Shown: piece by piece, positions 1 through 8,787 of the stretch
How the letters are laid out: each line of letters starts with the position of its first letter
Position numbering within the stretch: the stretch's first letter is position 1
NCBI GenBank assembly: GCA_032622095.1
Contig: CP136062.1
Coordinates: forward strand, 231,524,578-231,588,577
Direction: 5' to 3'
Source: Siphonodentalium dalli
Taxonomy: Eukaryota > Mollusca > Scaphopoda > Gadilida > Siphonodentaliidae
Length of the DNA stretch: 64,000 nucleotides
Made by a program: the position numbers and the translations under genes
Notes under the pieces: model-generated
Told to the model about the DNA's origin: nothing
Seen by the model: only the letters and a program-made list of their open reading frames with translations
Databases searched by the model: none

Positions 1-205
1 TACGGCACAGCAGCAATGTTATATATTTTATGCCTCCGAAACATGGCGAGCATACAACACATCAGGCGCCTATTTTTAGAAGCAAATTTGAATTTTGAGA
101 CAATGCAAATTTTTTGAGATTGGGTGGGATACGAACCCCGGCCCGACGGCGAGCGCGCCTTGCGACTCAAAGTCCAACGTCAATACCACACGGCCACCGA
201 AGCAA
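1..205 (-). repeat. tRNA-derived SINE copy, 5' head plus body
   Basis: Read on the minus strand, positions 203-121 resemble a class II (Ser/Leu-like) tRNA. There is an A-box-like TGGCCGTGTGG, a long variable region and a B-box-like GGTTCGTATCC (RC of 127-137). The body continues leftwards to position 1. A second head with the same layout lies at 3271-3360, which argues for a mobile SINE rather than a tRNA gene. The acceptor stem does not pair, so it is not a functional tRNA. The left end is cut by the window edge. Confidence 0.6.
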
Positions 206-309
206 CCCCAAAAAAGGAAGCTCGAATGGCCGCTGTATTCCGACGTCGCACTTAGGACACTATATTCACATTTTAAGGTCTCTATATAAATATATATGTA
301 TATAGGAGG

Positions 310-442
310 TACGGCACAGCAGCAATGTTATATATTTTATGCCTCCGAAACATGGCGAGCATTGCTCTTAGAACATGCTTGGGACTATACAACACACCAG
401 GCGCCTATTTTTAGAAGCAAATTTGAATTTTGAGACAATGCA
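310..442 (-). repeat. second copy of the SINE body, headless
   Basis: This segment repeats positions 1-113 almost exactly, starting with TACGGCACAGCAGCAATG. It keeps about 25 extra bases (ATTGCTCTTAGAACATG...) that are missing from the first copy but present in the third copy near 3160. It runs directly into a foldback instead of the tRNA-like head, so it is a rearranged fragment. Confidence 0.6.
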
Positions 443-487
443 AAAATCCCAAAAATTTGCATTGTCTCAAAATTCAAATTTGCTTCT
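412..487. repeat. ~76-bp foldback made from the SINE body
   Basis: AGAAGCAAATTTGAATTTTG at 413 is mirrored by its reverse complement ending at about 487, with a spacer of a few bases around AATCCC. It looks like an inverted duplication of the SINE tail sequence also seen at 76-113. Confidence 0.8.
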
Positions 488-913
488 TGATACTCAACGC
501 TTATAATAGCAAAAACATATTCTATTGACACTCAACTAGCAAATTTATAGAGCATTTAGCGACAGTTCTCAACGATATTCTGATTGCCAGTTGCAAGTTG
601 CATTCATATACAACATGGTATACATGTATAACAAGTTGAGGCTCGCGGGTGACGTCATGTGACGCTATTTCAACCAATCAACATCTTGCGTTCAAGTTCC
701 ACAGCGCAAGCATGTAAATATGTCAATATAGAACTTGGGCAATGCTGCATGCACATGTGTCAACATGCGTTTACATATCGTCGGTGGGCTTCTAAAAGGT
801 CGTACATCAGGAAAATCAAATTGTTCAGGCCACACAAACAACTATTTATCTCTGGAATTAAAGTTGGTATCAGACAATAACATTGCACAATAACACATTA
901 TATCACAGTTGTT

Positions 914-1078
914 ATATAAGGATTAACTGTCATGTGGACTGTTTTTATGGAGATGTAACGGTGAGGTAAGTGGACATAACCTGTGTAAAACCCGAAGGGT
1001 TTTACATACAAGTTATGTCCACTTACCTCACCGTTACATCTCCATAAAAATAGTCCACATGACAGTTAATCCTTATAT
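914..1078. repeat. 165-bp near-perfect foldback
   Basis: The left arm from 914 (ATATAAGGATTAACTG) is the reverse complement of the right arm ending at 1078, centred on CCCGAAGGG at 991-999. There are only a couple of mismatches or short indels near the centre. No coding potential. It has the form of a palindromic MITE, but no clear target-site duplication was identified. Confidence 0.85.
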
Positions 1079-1589
1079 TTATATACATTTAGCGAAAAAG
1101 CCGCTTTTGTAAATATATTTAAATCGAAAAGTGTATCGTGACAAGATCAGCCCAAAATACCCAATAGCACCCTTGGCAAAAGTTAATAGGAACAATTTCT
1201 CTTCATGTTGAAACCCGATGATGTATTAAGTCAATCCTGCGCGAGTCAAAATGCGCCCAAAGCATTACGCGTTCGTCTTTCCAAACCTAATGACGTATCG
1301 ATTGTGTTATTAGCTTGGTGTTATGAGGCGTTACGCATTCACCGAGAAATAACTGCAACTAGCCACGTGGGCGCCGACCAATCAGAATGCTGGATTTAGT
1401 GATGACAACACTTAGTGTGTAAATATATTAGATACACATTCATTTTCAATTATCTTTCAGTTGATGAGAAAACATGATTTGATTGTGTTATATGACACTT
1501 TAGAAGTTAAAAATCGAAATCTTGTCTATACGACATTTTAGTTTTGACGATTTCCGCGGCTTCGTTAGTTTCTGTCACTGTGGATGAGG

Positions 1590-2230
1590 ATGATGCGGCG
1601 TCCGGTTATGATACGGCGTCTGGTTATGATACGGCGTCTGGTTATGATGCGGCGTCCGGTTATGATACGGCGTCTGGTTATGATACGGCGTCTGGTTATG
1701 ATACGGCGTCTGGTTATGATACGGCGTCTGGTTATGATGCGGCGTCCGGTTATGATACGGCGTCTGGTTATGATACGGCGTCTGGTTATGATACGGCGTC
1801 TGGTTATGATACGGCGTCTGGTTATGATACGGCGTCCGGTTATGATGCGGCGTCTGGTTATGATACGGCGTCTGGTTATGATGCGGCGTCTGGTTATGAT
1901 AACGCGTCTGGTTATGATACGGCGTCTGGTTATGATACGGCGTCTGGTTATGATACGGCGTCTGGTTATGATGCGGCGTCTGGTTATGATACGGCGTCTG
2001 GTTATGATACGGCGTCTGGTTATGATACGGCGTCTGGTTATGATACGGCGTCTGTATGGTTATGATACGGCGTCTGCATGGTTATGATGCGGCGTCTGGT
2101 TATGATGCGGCGTCCGGTTATGATGCGGCGTCCGGTTATGATGCGGCGTCTGGTTATGATACGGCGTCTGGTTATAATGCGGCGTCTGGTTATGATACGG
2201 CGTCTGGTTATGATACGGCGTCTGGTTATT
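1590..2230. repeat. 18-bp minisatellite, about 35 units
   Basis: The unit is GGTTATGATACGGCGTCT, with variants GATGCG for GATACG and TCC for TCT. Because 18 is a multiple of three, the frame stays open as repeated Ala-Ser-Gly-Tyr-Asp-Thr. Two 22-bp units near 2051-2095 break that frame, so a coding role is unlikely. The units are CpG-rich compared with the surroundings. Confidence 0.95.
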
Positions 2231-2443
2231 CGTCTTCAAAATTTATCCTATCAGGAACGGTTTCGAAAATAAAAATTACGACATTTTAGAATTAACGAAA
2301 ACATTTCGTGGGGAAACCCAGATACGACATTTTAGAACCCCAATTTCCCTGATAAACATCGAAAAATGTCATTTATACTTGAAATATTGACAAGTTATAT
2401 GAGAAACTTATGTAATCGAACCCGCAGATTCCGATAATGCAAT

Positions 2444-2601
2444 AAAAAGTATCGCGCCTAAATGGCAGGTATAAAAGTATCGCGCCTAAATGGGAGGTAT
2501 AAAATTATCGCGCCTAAATGGCAGGTATAAAAGTATCGCTCCTAAATGGCAGGTATAAAAGTATCGCGCCTAAATGGCAGGTATAAAAGTATCGCGCCTA
2601 A
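2444..2601. repeat. 28-bp minisatellite, 5-6 units
   Basis: The unit contains AGTATCGCGCCTAAATGG followed by CAGGTATAAA. The related repeat near 60755 has only one diverged unit (TTTCGCGCCAAAATTGCAGG), so this array expanded after the two copies separated. Confidence 0.9.
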
Positions 2602-2625
2602 TTTTAGAAGCACACCGACGGCAGA

Positions 2626-3110
2626 TCTGTCAAGATCATGAGTTGCCCTTGTCGAGATATGGACATGTCATTTAGAGATAGTATTTCTGAATGAGAAATG
2701 GGAAACTCCACATTGTGGTTATTTTATGACAGCAGACTTTATCTAGTAACTGAGACCAAGTTATATTCCTAGGAGTATCACCTTATATATTTGTTCATGT
2801 GCACGACGATTAAATAAATGATGAGAGGTTTACATTGTCGTTTGACTATTGTATACAATGTGAATCAAGGTACCAACGTTTTGTGTTTGCGTATAAGTTA
2901 TGTATGCATTGCATGCACATGATATCAATATAATATATCGTGAACATTTCAACTGATAATACATTATATATAGCGCCGATGTGACAGAGATTTCCTCCTC
3001 GCAGAAATCTCAAAATAATTTGAAGGGAAGATAATGTTTGGGGCAAACTTGGTTGATATATTTATCAGAGGGAACTATTTCTAAAAACTAAATTATGTCC
3101 ATATATATAT
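2626..3110. other. No recognisable feature
   Basis: AT-rich sequence with short open frames only. No repeat shared with the rest of the window and no recognisable coding exon was seen. Confidence 0.4.
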
Positions 3111-3112
3111 AG

Positions 3113-3368
3113 CAGATATGGCACAGTAGCATGTTATATATACGTCTCCGAAACATGCCGAACGTTTCTCTTTGAACATGTATGGGACTATAGAACACAT
3201 AAGGCGCCTATTTTTTTTAAAGAAGCAAGCGTAATTTTGAGACAGTGCAAAATTTACTGCAAATTATTTTGGGATTGACTGGGATTCGAACACCGGCCCA
3301 TGACGGTGAGCGCGCCTTGCGACTCAAAGTCCGACGCCAATACCACATGGCCACCGAAGCGATCCCAT
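3113..3368 (-). repeat. tRNA-derived SINE copy with clear A and B boxes
   Basis: On the minus strand the head starts near 3360 (GCTTCGGTGGCCATGTGG) and carries a good B-box, GTTCGAATCC (RC within 3281-3292), as RNA polymerase III internal promoters do. The spacing and long variable region resemble serine or leucine tRNAs. The 3' acceptor strand does not complement GCTTCGG. The body to the left matches positions 1-113 and 310-442, including TTTTGAGACA and GGCGCCTATTTTT. Confidence 0.65.
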
Positions 3369-3530
3369 TTGAAAGAGGAAGCTCCAAGACATTGTATTAT
3401 TAACTGATTCTGTCGAATAAACTGGGAATATGTTGTTTTTGTCAAGGTACCGAGGTGTGTTCTGGGCTTAATTTTGATCCGGACTGTACTGTACTGTGAG
3501 GTTTATTGTACTGTACTGTTCTCAATAGAC
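3368..3530 (+). repeat. Deleted derivative of the LINE region at 6606-7240
   Basis: The first ~30 bases (TTGAAAGAGGAAGCTCCA...) match 6607-6637. From about 3400 the sequence switches to match 7135-7240 (GTCGAATAAACTGGGAAT, GAGGTGTGTTCTG). The roughly 490 bases between those points in the longer copy, including the reverse-transcriptase C-terminus, are absent. Confidence 0.7.
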
Positions 3531-3576
3531 ATGTATGCATTGAAATATGAATATATGATAGTTATATTTCGTCATT

Positions 3577-3879
3577 TCAAATGGGGTACATATTAATCAT
3601 GACAGTATAAACGTGTTCCACAGTGAAGTGTTTATTACCAATAGCAGTAAGTATGTTGTATATATAGTATGTATATACCCACATGGTAAATGAATAACCT
3701 AAGGACCATTCTGGGTTCCTACATGTAACTGTTAATTGCTTTGTGTCATTACTTCCAATGGTGTATTGACAATCGCATTGTGTAAACGTTACACCACTCA
3801 TATCCGAATGCCAGCCACTCCGGCCCCATGCACCAAAACCCCACCCAAACCAACGCGCAATGGCACACAATTGTGCCAC
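3577..3879 (-). other. Unassigned open frame, possible exon or chance
   Basis: About 100 codons, minus strand, starting at a non-ATG codon. The N-terminal half is rich in Trp, Gly and Cys (AWGRSGWHSDMSGVTFTQCD), which is unusual for random AT-rich sequence. The C-terminal part is ordinary. No family was recognised and no splice sites could be confirmed. It could be an isolated exon, a decayed element or chance. Confidence 0.12.
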
Positions 3880-3899
3880 ACATAATACATTATGATAAT

Positions 3900-4750
3900 A
3901 TGTGTACGGATGTTTAGGGTTAAAATAGAATCGTTACAATATTATCTGAAGACTCTTAAAAAATCCAGAATTGTATAATTTGTAGCTATACGATATATGT
4001 ATATTCGATAAGATGATTCGGTATCATTGTCGCGTAACGGTCTACTCGAGTGGGAACGAGTCATAAAGTCTGTAAAATAAACATGATCATAACAAATCGT
4101 TGATACGTCGTAGCGTTTCGTCCTGCATGTATATATACAAACTCCAAGCATGTTAATACTAAACGAATATCCGGTTAGCTGCATGCATACGAAAGACAGC
4201 ATTCACATGCGTGTGCTCAAGGCATCGCGTTATCATTCATTCACCTTTTTGAGATCGCAAATCTGAATGCTGAGATGGATGTTCAATTAATTTCAATTGA
4301 AATACATTCATAATAGATATGTACACAATATTTCGAATATGTTATGGATTCATATTTCAGATGACATTCTCAGTCCAATTGATCAGTCTCAGATACACAT
4401 AAACACACTAGAAAACTCATCAGAACTCCTTAAGTACTACGCATATTTACTGCACAGAAGATCCGCGTTTGGTGACATATTCGTATGCGACATATATACC
4501 GGCATTTGTTTTGGCAGCGTGGAAGTAGAGGAACCATACTTGTGGGTGGATGTTCTCGAAAATTTGAGTGAGCAAAAGCAAAAACACTATTGAAAAAATT
4601 CGCAAAAAAATATTAAATGGTTTGATCTGGGAAAACTGATTGACAGCGGGTGGATAAATACTCCTGCTTCATGTGGACAAACACATACGTTGTTCGTTGT
4701 CTGTTTTACGATGAAAAACAAAAATATCCCCTCATCATATAGGTGGAAAT
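3900..4750. other. No recognisable feature
   Basis: Contains one plus-strand open frame (4297-4593) beginning at TTG, with no recognisable domain. No repeat relationship to the rest of the window was noticed. Confidence 0.35.
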
Positions 4751-4757
4751 GACTTTC

Positions 4758-4818
4758 CCATGTTCTCGGGTTTGGCGATACCCTCGGGTTTGGCGACACC
4801 CTGGGGTTTCGCGATACC
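4758..4818. repeat. 21-bp tandem repeat, 3 units
   Basis: Three diverged units of CTCGGGTTTGGCGATACC. A short local duplication. Confidence 0.85.
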
Positions 4819-4996
4819 GCGTACACGGGGGTGTTTATTTCACAGACAACTGCTTCATATATAACTTTTGCTGCGGAGATTTGCATGGAAGTCCCCATTC
4901 AAAATTGGTCACTTGACCTCCCCCTCAAATGGAAGACTGTGTCCTGTTTAAGATGTAATTGGGTCCAGGGCGCGACCTCCTCGACGACGGCTCATA

Positions 4997-5066
4997 CCGG
5001 CCTGTCACTCAGGTCGACGAATCCAATAAACCCGGCCTGTCACTCAGGTCGACGAATCCAATAAAC
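4997..5066. repeat. 35-bp tandem duplication, 2 units
   Basis: CCGGCCTGTCACTCAGGTCG plus ACGAATCCAATAAAC occurs twice back to back with essentially no change, which suggests a recent duplication. Confidence 0.9.
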
Positions 5067-5185
5067 CAATTACGACTTGTTTGACCTACATTTGTGATTT
5101 GTGCCGAGACGTGACTTGCTGGGAACAGTTCTCATTAAAATTAGACCCTCGAACAAGCTACGCGTTACAGAGTGTAAAAGAAATA

Positions 5186-5330
5186 GCCGGGATACCATTA
5201 CCCCAAAGAAGCATCACGTCAGTGATAACCAATCACAACATTTAACGATAAAGCGATGAAGCCAATCATCGGAATTCCAAAACAGCGCCAGGTCGATTCG
5301 CCACATAGCTTAAAGTCACACTTAATTTTC
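5186..5330. repeat. Dispersed repeat, array-free copy of 62640-62790
   Basis: Shares CCAATCACAACA, TTAACGATAAAGCGA and GTCGATTCGCCA with the sequence just upstream of the 11-bp array at 62782. Here the corresponding junction reads ATAGCTTAAAG once, with no array. Confidence 0.6.
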
Positions 5331-5687
5331 GAACCACCTGATCACATTATATACCACTTATAGAATAATGTGGTACAAAAACGACTTAATTCAATCGACA
5401 ACCATGACGAATTTCTCAAAATAATAAAAAAGCCATTTGCACCTGCCTATTGTTATGACCTCCTTAAGATCTATATTCGATTTTACCGTGGCGCAAATAA
5501 ATTTAGCTAAATTATGTCAACGTCGAGATCAAGACAACGTTACCAGCAACTGATAGATTACAGTAACTATTCTTCTACAACACCATTCATATTGCCACCA
5601 GTGGTACGAAAGTAGGCCAGACGCCCACACGCACAATGCATGTAGTCGTCTGGAACATTATATACAACATATTCCATATTATATACC

Positions 5688-5956
5688 ACTAGCCGATGAG
5701 CCCGACGTTGTCCGGGCTATTCAAAAACCAAATTTCAAGTCGATAGTCGACCAGATAAAATTTGTATCCGGGGCAAGATACATTCACATACCAAATTTCA
5801 AGTCGATAGCTCCACCCGTTCCGAGATCTCGTCTGCGCATGCGCTGCACGGGGGTCGCACGGGCTCGCCAATACGACAACGACCACCGCCTGGTCAAACT
5901 ACACACACGTACCAAGTTTCGTCCCGATCGGTCGAGAATCGTAGATTTGTATTAAT

Positions 5957-5989
<33 letters not shown>

Positions 5990-6010
5990 AGGTCTTCAAA
6001 ATATATATGA
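5688..6010. repeat. Retroelement-like tail repeat, copy 1
   Basis: Begins ACTAGCCGATGAGCCCGACG and ends with an (ACAG)n stretch (about 5961-5990) and GGTCTTCAAAATATATATGAG. Motifs such as CCAAATTTCAAGTCGATAG and CCAAGTTTCGTCCCGATCGG, followed by an ACAG tract, resemble the 3' ends of RTE-type non-LTR elements and their SINEs. The assignment is by general appearance only. Confidence 0.45.
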
Positions 6011-6011
6011 G

Positions 6012-6609
6012 ACTAGCCGATGAGCCCGACGTTGTCCGGGCTATTCAAAAACCAAATTTCAAGTCGATAGCTCCACCCGTTTCCGAGATCTCGTCTGCGC
6101 ATGCGCGAAGCTGGCGTCGCACGGGCTCGTCGACCAGATAAAAGTCGTATCCGGGGCAAGATACATTCACATACCAAATTTCAAGTCGATAGCTCCACCC
6201 GTTTCCGAGATCTCGTCTGCGAATGCGCGAAGCTGGTGTCGCACGGGCTCGGCGACCCGATAAAATTCGTATCAGGGGCAAGATACATTCACATACCAAA
6301 TTTCAAGTCGATAGCTCCACCCGTTTCCGAGATCTCGTCTGCGCATGCGCGAAGCTGGCGTCGCACGGGCTCGGCGACCCGATAAAATTCGTATCCGGGG
6401 CAATATACATTCACATACCAAATTTCAAGTCGATAGCTCCACCCGTTTCCGAGATCTCGTCTGCGCATGTGCTGCACGGGCGCCGCACGGGCTCGTCAAT
6501 ACGACAACGACGACCGCCTGGTCAAACTACACACACGTACCAAGTTTCGTCCCGATCGGTCGAGAATCGTAGATTTGTATTAATGACAAACATACAAAAT
6601 ATATATGAG
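6012..6609. repeat. Retroelement-like tail repeat, copy 2 with internal tandem units
   Basis: Restarts with ACTAGCCGATGAG directly after copy 1. The internal ~120-bp segment (CCAAATTTCAAGTCGATAG to GCACGGGCTCG) occurs about four times, against one or two in copy 1. The ACAG tract is nearly absent, replaced by ACAAACATACAAAATATAT. Open frames here are by-products of the repeat. Confidence 0.6.
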
Positions 6610-6973
6610 ATTTGAAAGAGGAAGCTCCAAAACATTGTATTATCATATTTATAAACATTTACCATATGAAGACAGACTTGAAAAACTAAAGATTCCCACC
6701 CTACAGTACAGACGACATTGGGGAGATATGATAGAATGCTACAAAATATTCAATACATACGACCCGGAAGTAGCAAATATACTAACACGGAACTCCGAAT
6801 CCAAAACCAGAGGCCACAACTTCAAGCTGTTTCTAGAAGGGGCAACCAGAGATACAAGAAAACATACTTTTAGTCAGAGAGTTGTGGAGCCCTGGAACCA
6901 ACTAGCAGAAGAGGTAGTCAACGCCGATACATTAAATCATTTCAAAAATCGACGATTATTGGAAAGAACATGA
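6605..6973 (+). pseudogene. C-terminal fragment of a non-LTR reverse transcriptase (CR1/L2-like)
   Basis: About 100 residues ending at a stop at 6971-6973. The order LPYEDRLEKL, LQYRRHWGDMIECYKI, TRGHNFKL, FSQRVVEPWNQLAEEVVNA, HFKNR is the characteristic post-RT C-terminus of CR1/L2/jockey-group LINEs. The RT catalytic domain and endonuclease are absent. The frame opens within the preceding repeat junction, so this is a 5'-truncated, inactive copy. Downstream 3' sequence continues to at least 7240. Confidence 0.85.
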
Positions 6974-7412
6974 GGTGAGACTTAGGGTTGACAAGTTCTC
7001 AGACGAGTCGGGCGTTGGCTTGACTCAAAAATATAGGGACTGCATTTGGTGAATTCGGGGAACCAGACACAGAAGACGTGGACATAGTGGAACAAGCCAG
7101 CGTCCACTAACAGCATAAGGTATCACAAGGTATTATCAACTGACCCGGTCGAATAAACTGGGAATTGTTTTTTTGTCGAGGTACTGAGGTGTGTTCTGTG
7201 ATTAATTTTGATCCAGACTGTACTATAAAGTATATTATTCTCAATGGAAGGGGAATAACTCTATCTCTTAGTTTGAATTCTGATGCATTATGGGTTGACA
7301 AGGGGGGAAGTCTTGGAATGAATCTGAGAATCTCTATCACTTGGTGGACACTCCAAGGCCACAGCTGTTCTGTATTGTGGTGGAATATATATATTTTTGG
7401 TTCCTCTTCCAA
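6974..7412 (+). repeat. LINE 3' flank / dispersed repeat
   Basis: Non-coding sequence after the LINE stop. Positions 7128-7240 are repeated at 3400-3520 (GTCGAATAAACTGGGAAT and GGTGTGTTCTG). The end of the element cannot be fixed because a satellite begins at 7413. Confidence 0.5.
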
Positions 7413-8775
7413 ATGGTATATAATATGGGATATGTTGTGTATAATGTAATCTGGTATATAATATGGGATATGTTGTGTATAATGTAATCTGGTATATAAT
7501 ATGGGATATGTTGTGTATAATGTAATCTGGTATATAATATGGGATATGTTGTGTATAATGTAATCTGGTATATAATATGGGATATGTTGTGTATAATGTA
7601 ATCTGGTATATAATATGGGATATGTTGTGTATAATGTAATCTGGTATATAATATGGGATATGTTGTGTATAATGTAATCTGGTATATAATATGGGATATG
7701 TTGTGTATAATGTAATCTGGTATATAATATGGGATATGTTGTGTATAATGTAATCTGGTATATAATATGTGATATGTTGTGTATAATGTAATCGGGGATA
7801 TAATATGGGATATGTTGTGTATACTGTAATCTGGTATATAATATGGGATATGTTGTGTATAATGTAATCTGGTATATAATATGGGATATGTTGTGTATAA
7901 TGTAATCTGGTATATAATATGGGATATGTTGTGTATAATGTAATCTGGGCATTCTAATGGTATATAATATGGGATATGTTGTGTATAATGTAATCTGGGC
8001 ATTCTAATGGTATATAATATGGGATATGTTGTGTATAATGTAATCTGGTATATGATATGGGATATGTTGTGTATAATGTAATCTGGTATATAATATGGGA
8101 TATGTTGTGTATAATGTAATCTGGTATATAATATGGGATATGTTGTGTATAATGTAATCTGGTATATAATATGGGATATGTTGTGTATAATGTAATCTGG
8201 TATATAATATGGGATATGTTGTGTATAATGTAATCTGGTATATAATATGGGATATGTTGTGTATAATGTAATCTGGGCATTCTAATGGTATATAATATGG
8301 GATATGTTGTGTATAATGTAATCTGGGCATTCTAATGGTATATAATATGGGATATGTTGTGTATACTGTAATCTGGTATATAATATGGGATATGTTGTGT
8401 ATAATGTAATCTGGTATATAATATGGGATATGTTGTGTATAATGTAATCTGGTATATAATATGGGATATGTTGTGTATAATGTAATCTGGGCATTCTAAT
8501 GGTATATAATATGGGATATGTTGTGTATAATGTAATCTGGGCATTCTAATGGTATATAATATGGGATATGTTGTGTATAATGTAATCTGGTCATTCTAAT
8601 GGTATATAATATGGGATATGTTGTGTATAATGTAATCTGGTCATTCTAATGGTATATAATATGGGATATGTTGTGTATAATGTAATCTGGTATATAATAT
8701 GGGATATGTTGTGTATAATGTAATCTGGTATATAATATGGGATATGTTGTGTATAATGTAATCTGGTCATTCAAA
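7413..8775. repeat. 38-bp minisatellite (~34 units) with 50-bp variants
   Basis: The basic unit is TGGTATATAATATGGGATAT + GTTGTGTATAATGTAATC. Variant units carry an extra 12 bases giving GGGCATTCTAATGG or GGTCATTCTAATGG, mostly after 7940. Several reading frames stay open on the minus strand (HYTQHIPYYIPD-like), but this follows from the unit composition and is not evidence of coding. Confidence 0.97.
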
Positions 8776-8787
8776 CATTAGTGGGCC

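Larger units (their letters stand above)
1410..2625. repeat. Dispersed repeat family G, copy 1
   Basis: Matches 59740-60800 over its non-array parts. Shared stretches include TTGATGAGAAAACATGAT, GACGATTTCCGCGGCT, CGACATTTTAGAA and TTGACAAGTTAT. This copy carries two tandem arrays (18 bp and 28 bp) that the other copy lacks. Similarity extends upstream to about 759. No protein is recognisable, and the class of element is unknown. Confidence 0.7.

Noticed and set aside
1544-2065. Open frame of Ala-Ser-Gly-Tyr-Asp-Thr repeats resembling a structural or adhesive protein
   Set aside because: Direct product of an 18-bp minisatellite. Two 22-bp units break the frame, and there is no signal peptide, start context or flanking exon.
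3271-3360. Functional tRNA gene on the minus strand
   Set aside because: A and B boxes are present but the acceptor stem does not pair. A second degenerate head with the same repeat body shows it is a SINE.
7107-8544. Several minus-strand frames with HYTQHIPYYIPD repeats
   Set aside because: By-products of the 38/50-bp array. The frame depends on where the 12-bp variant occurs.
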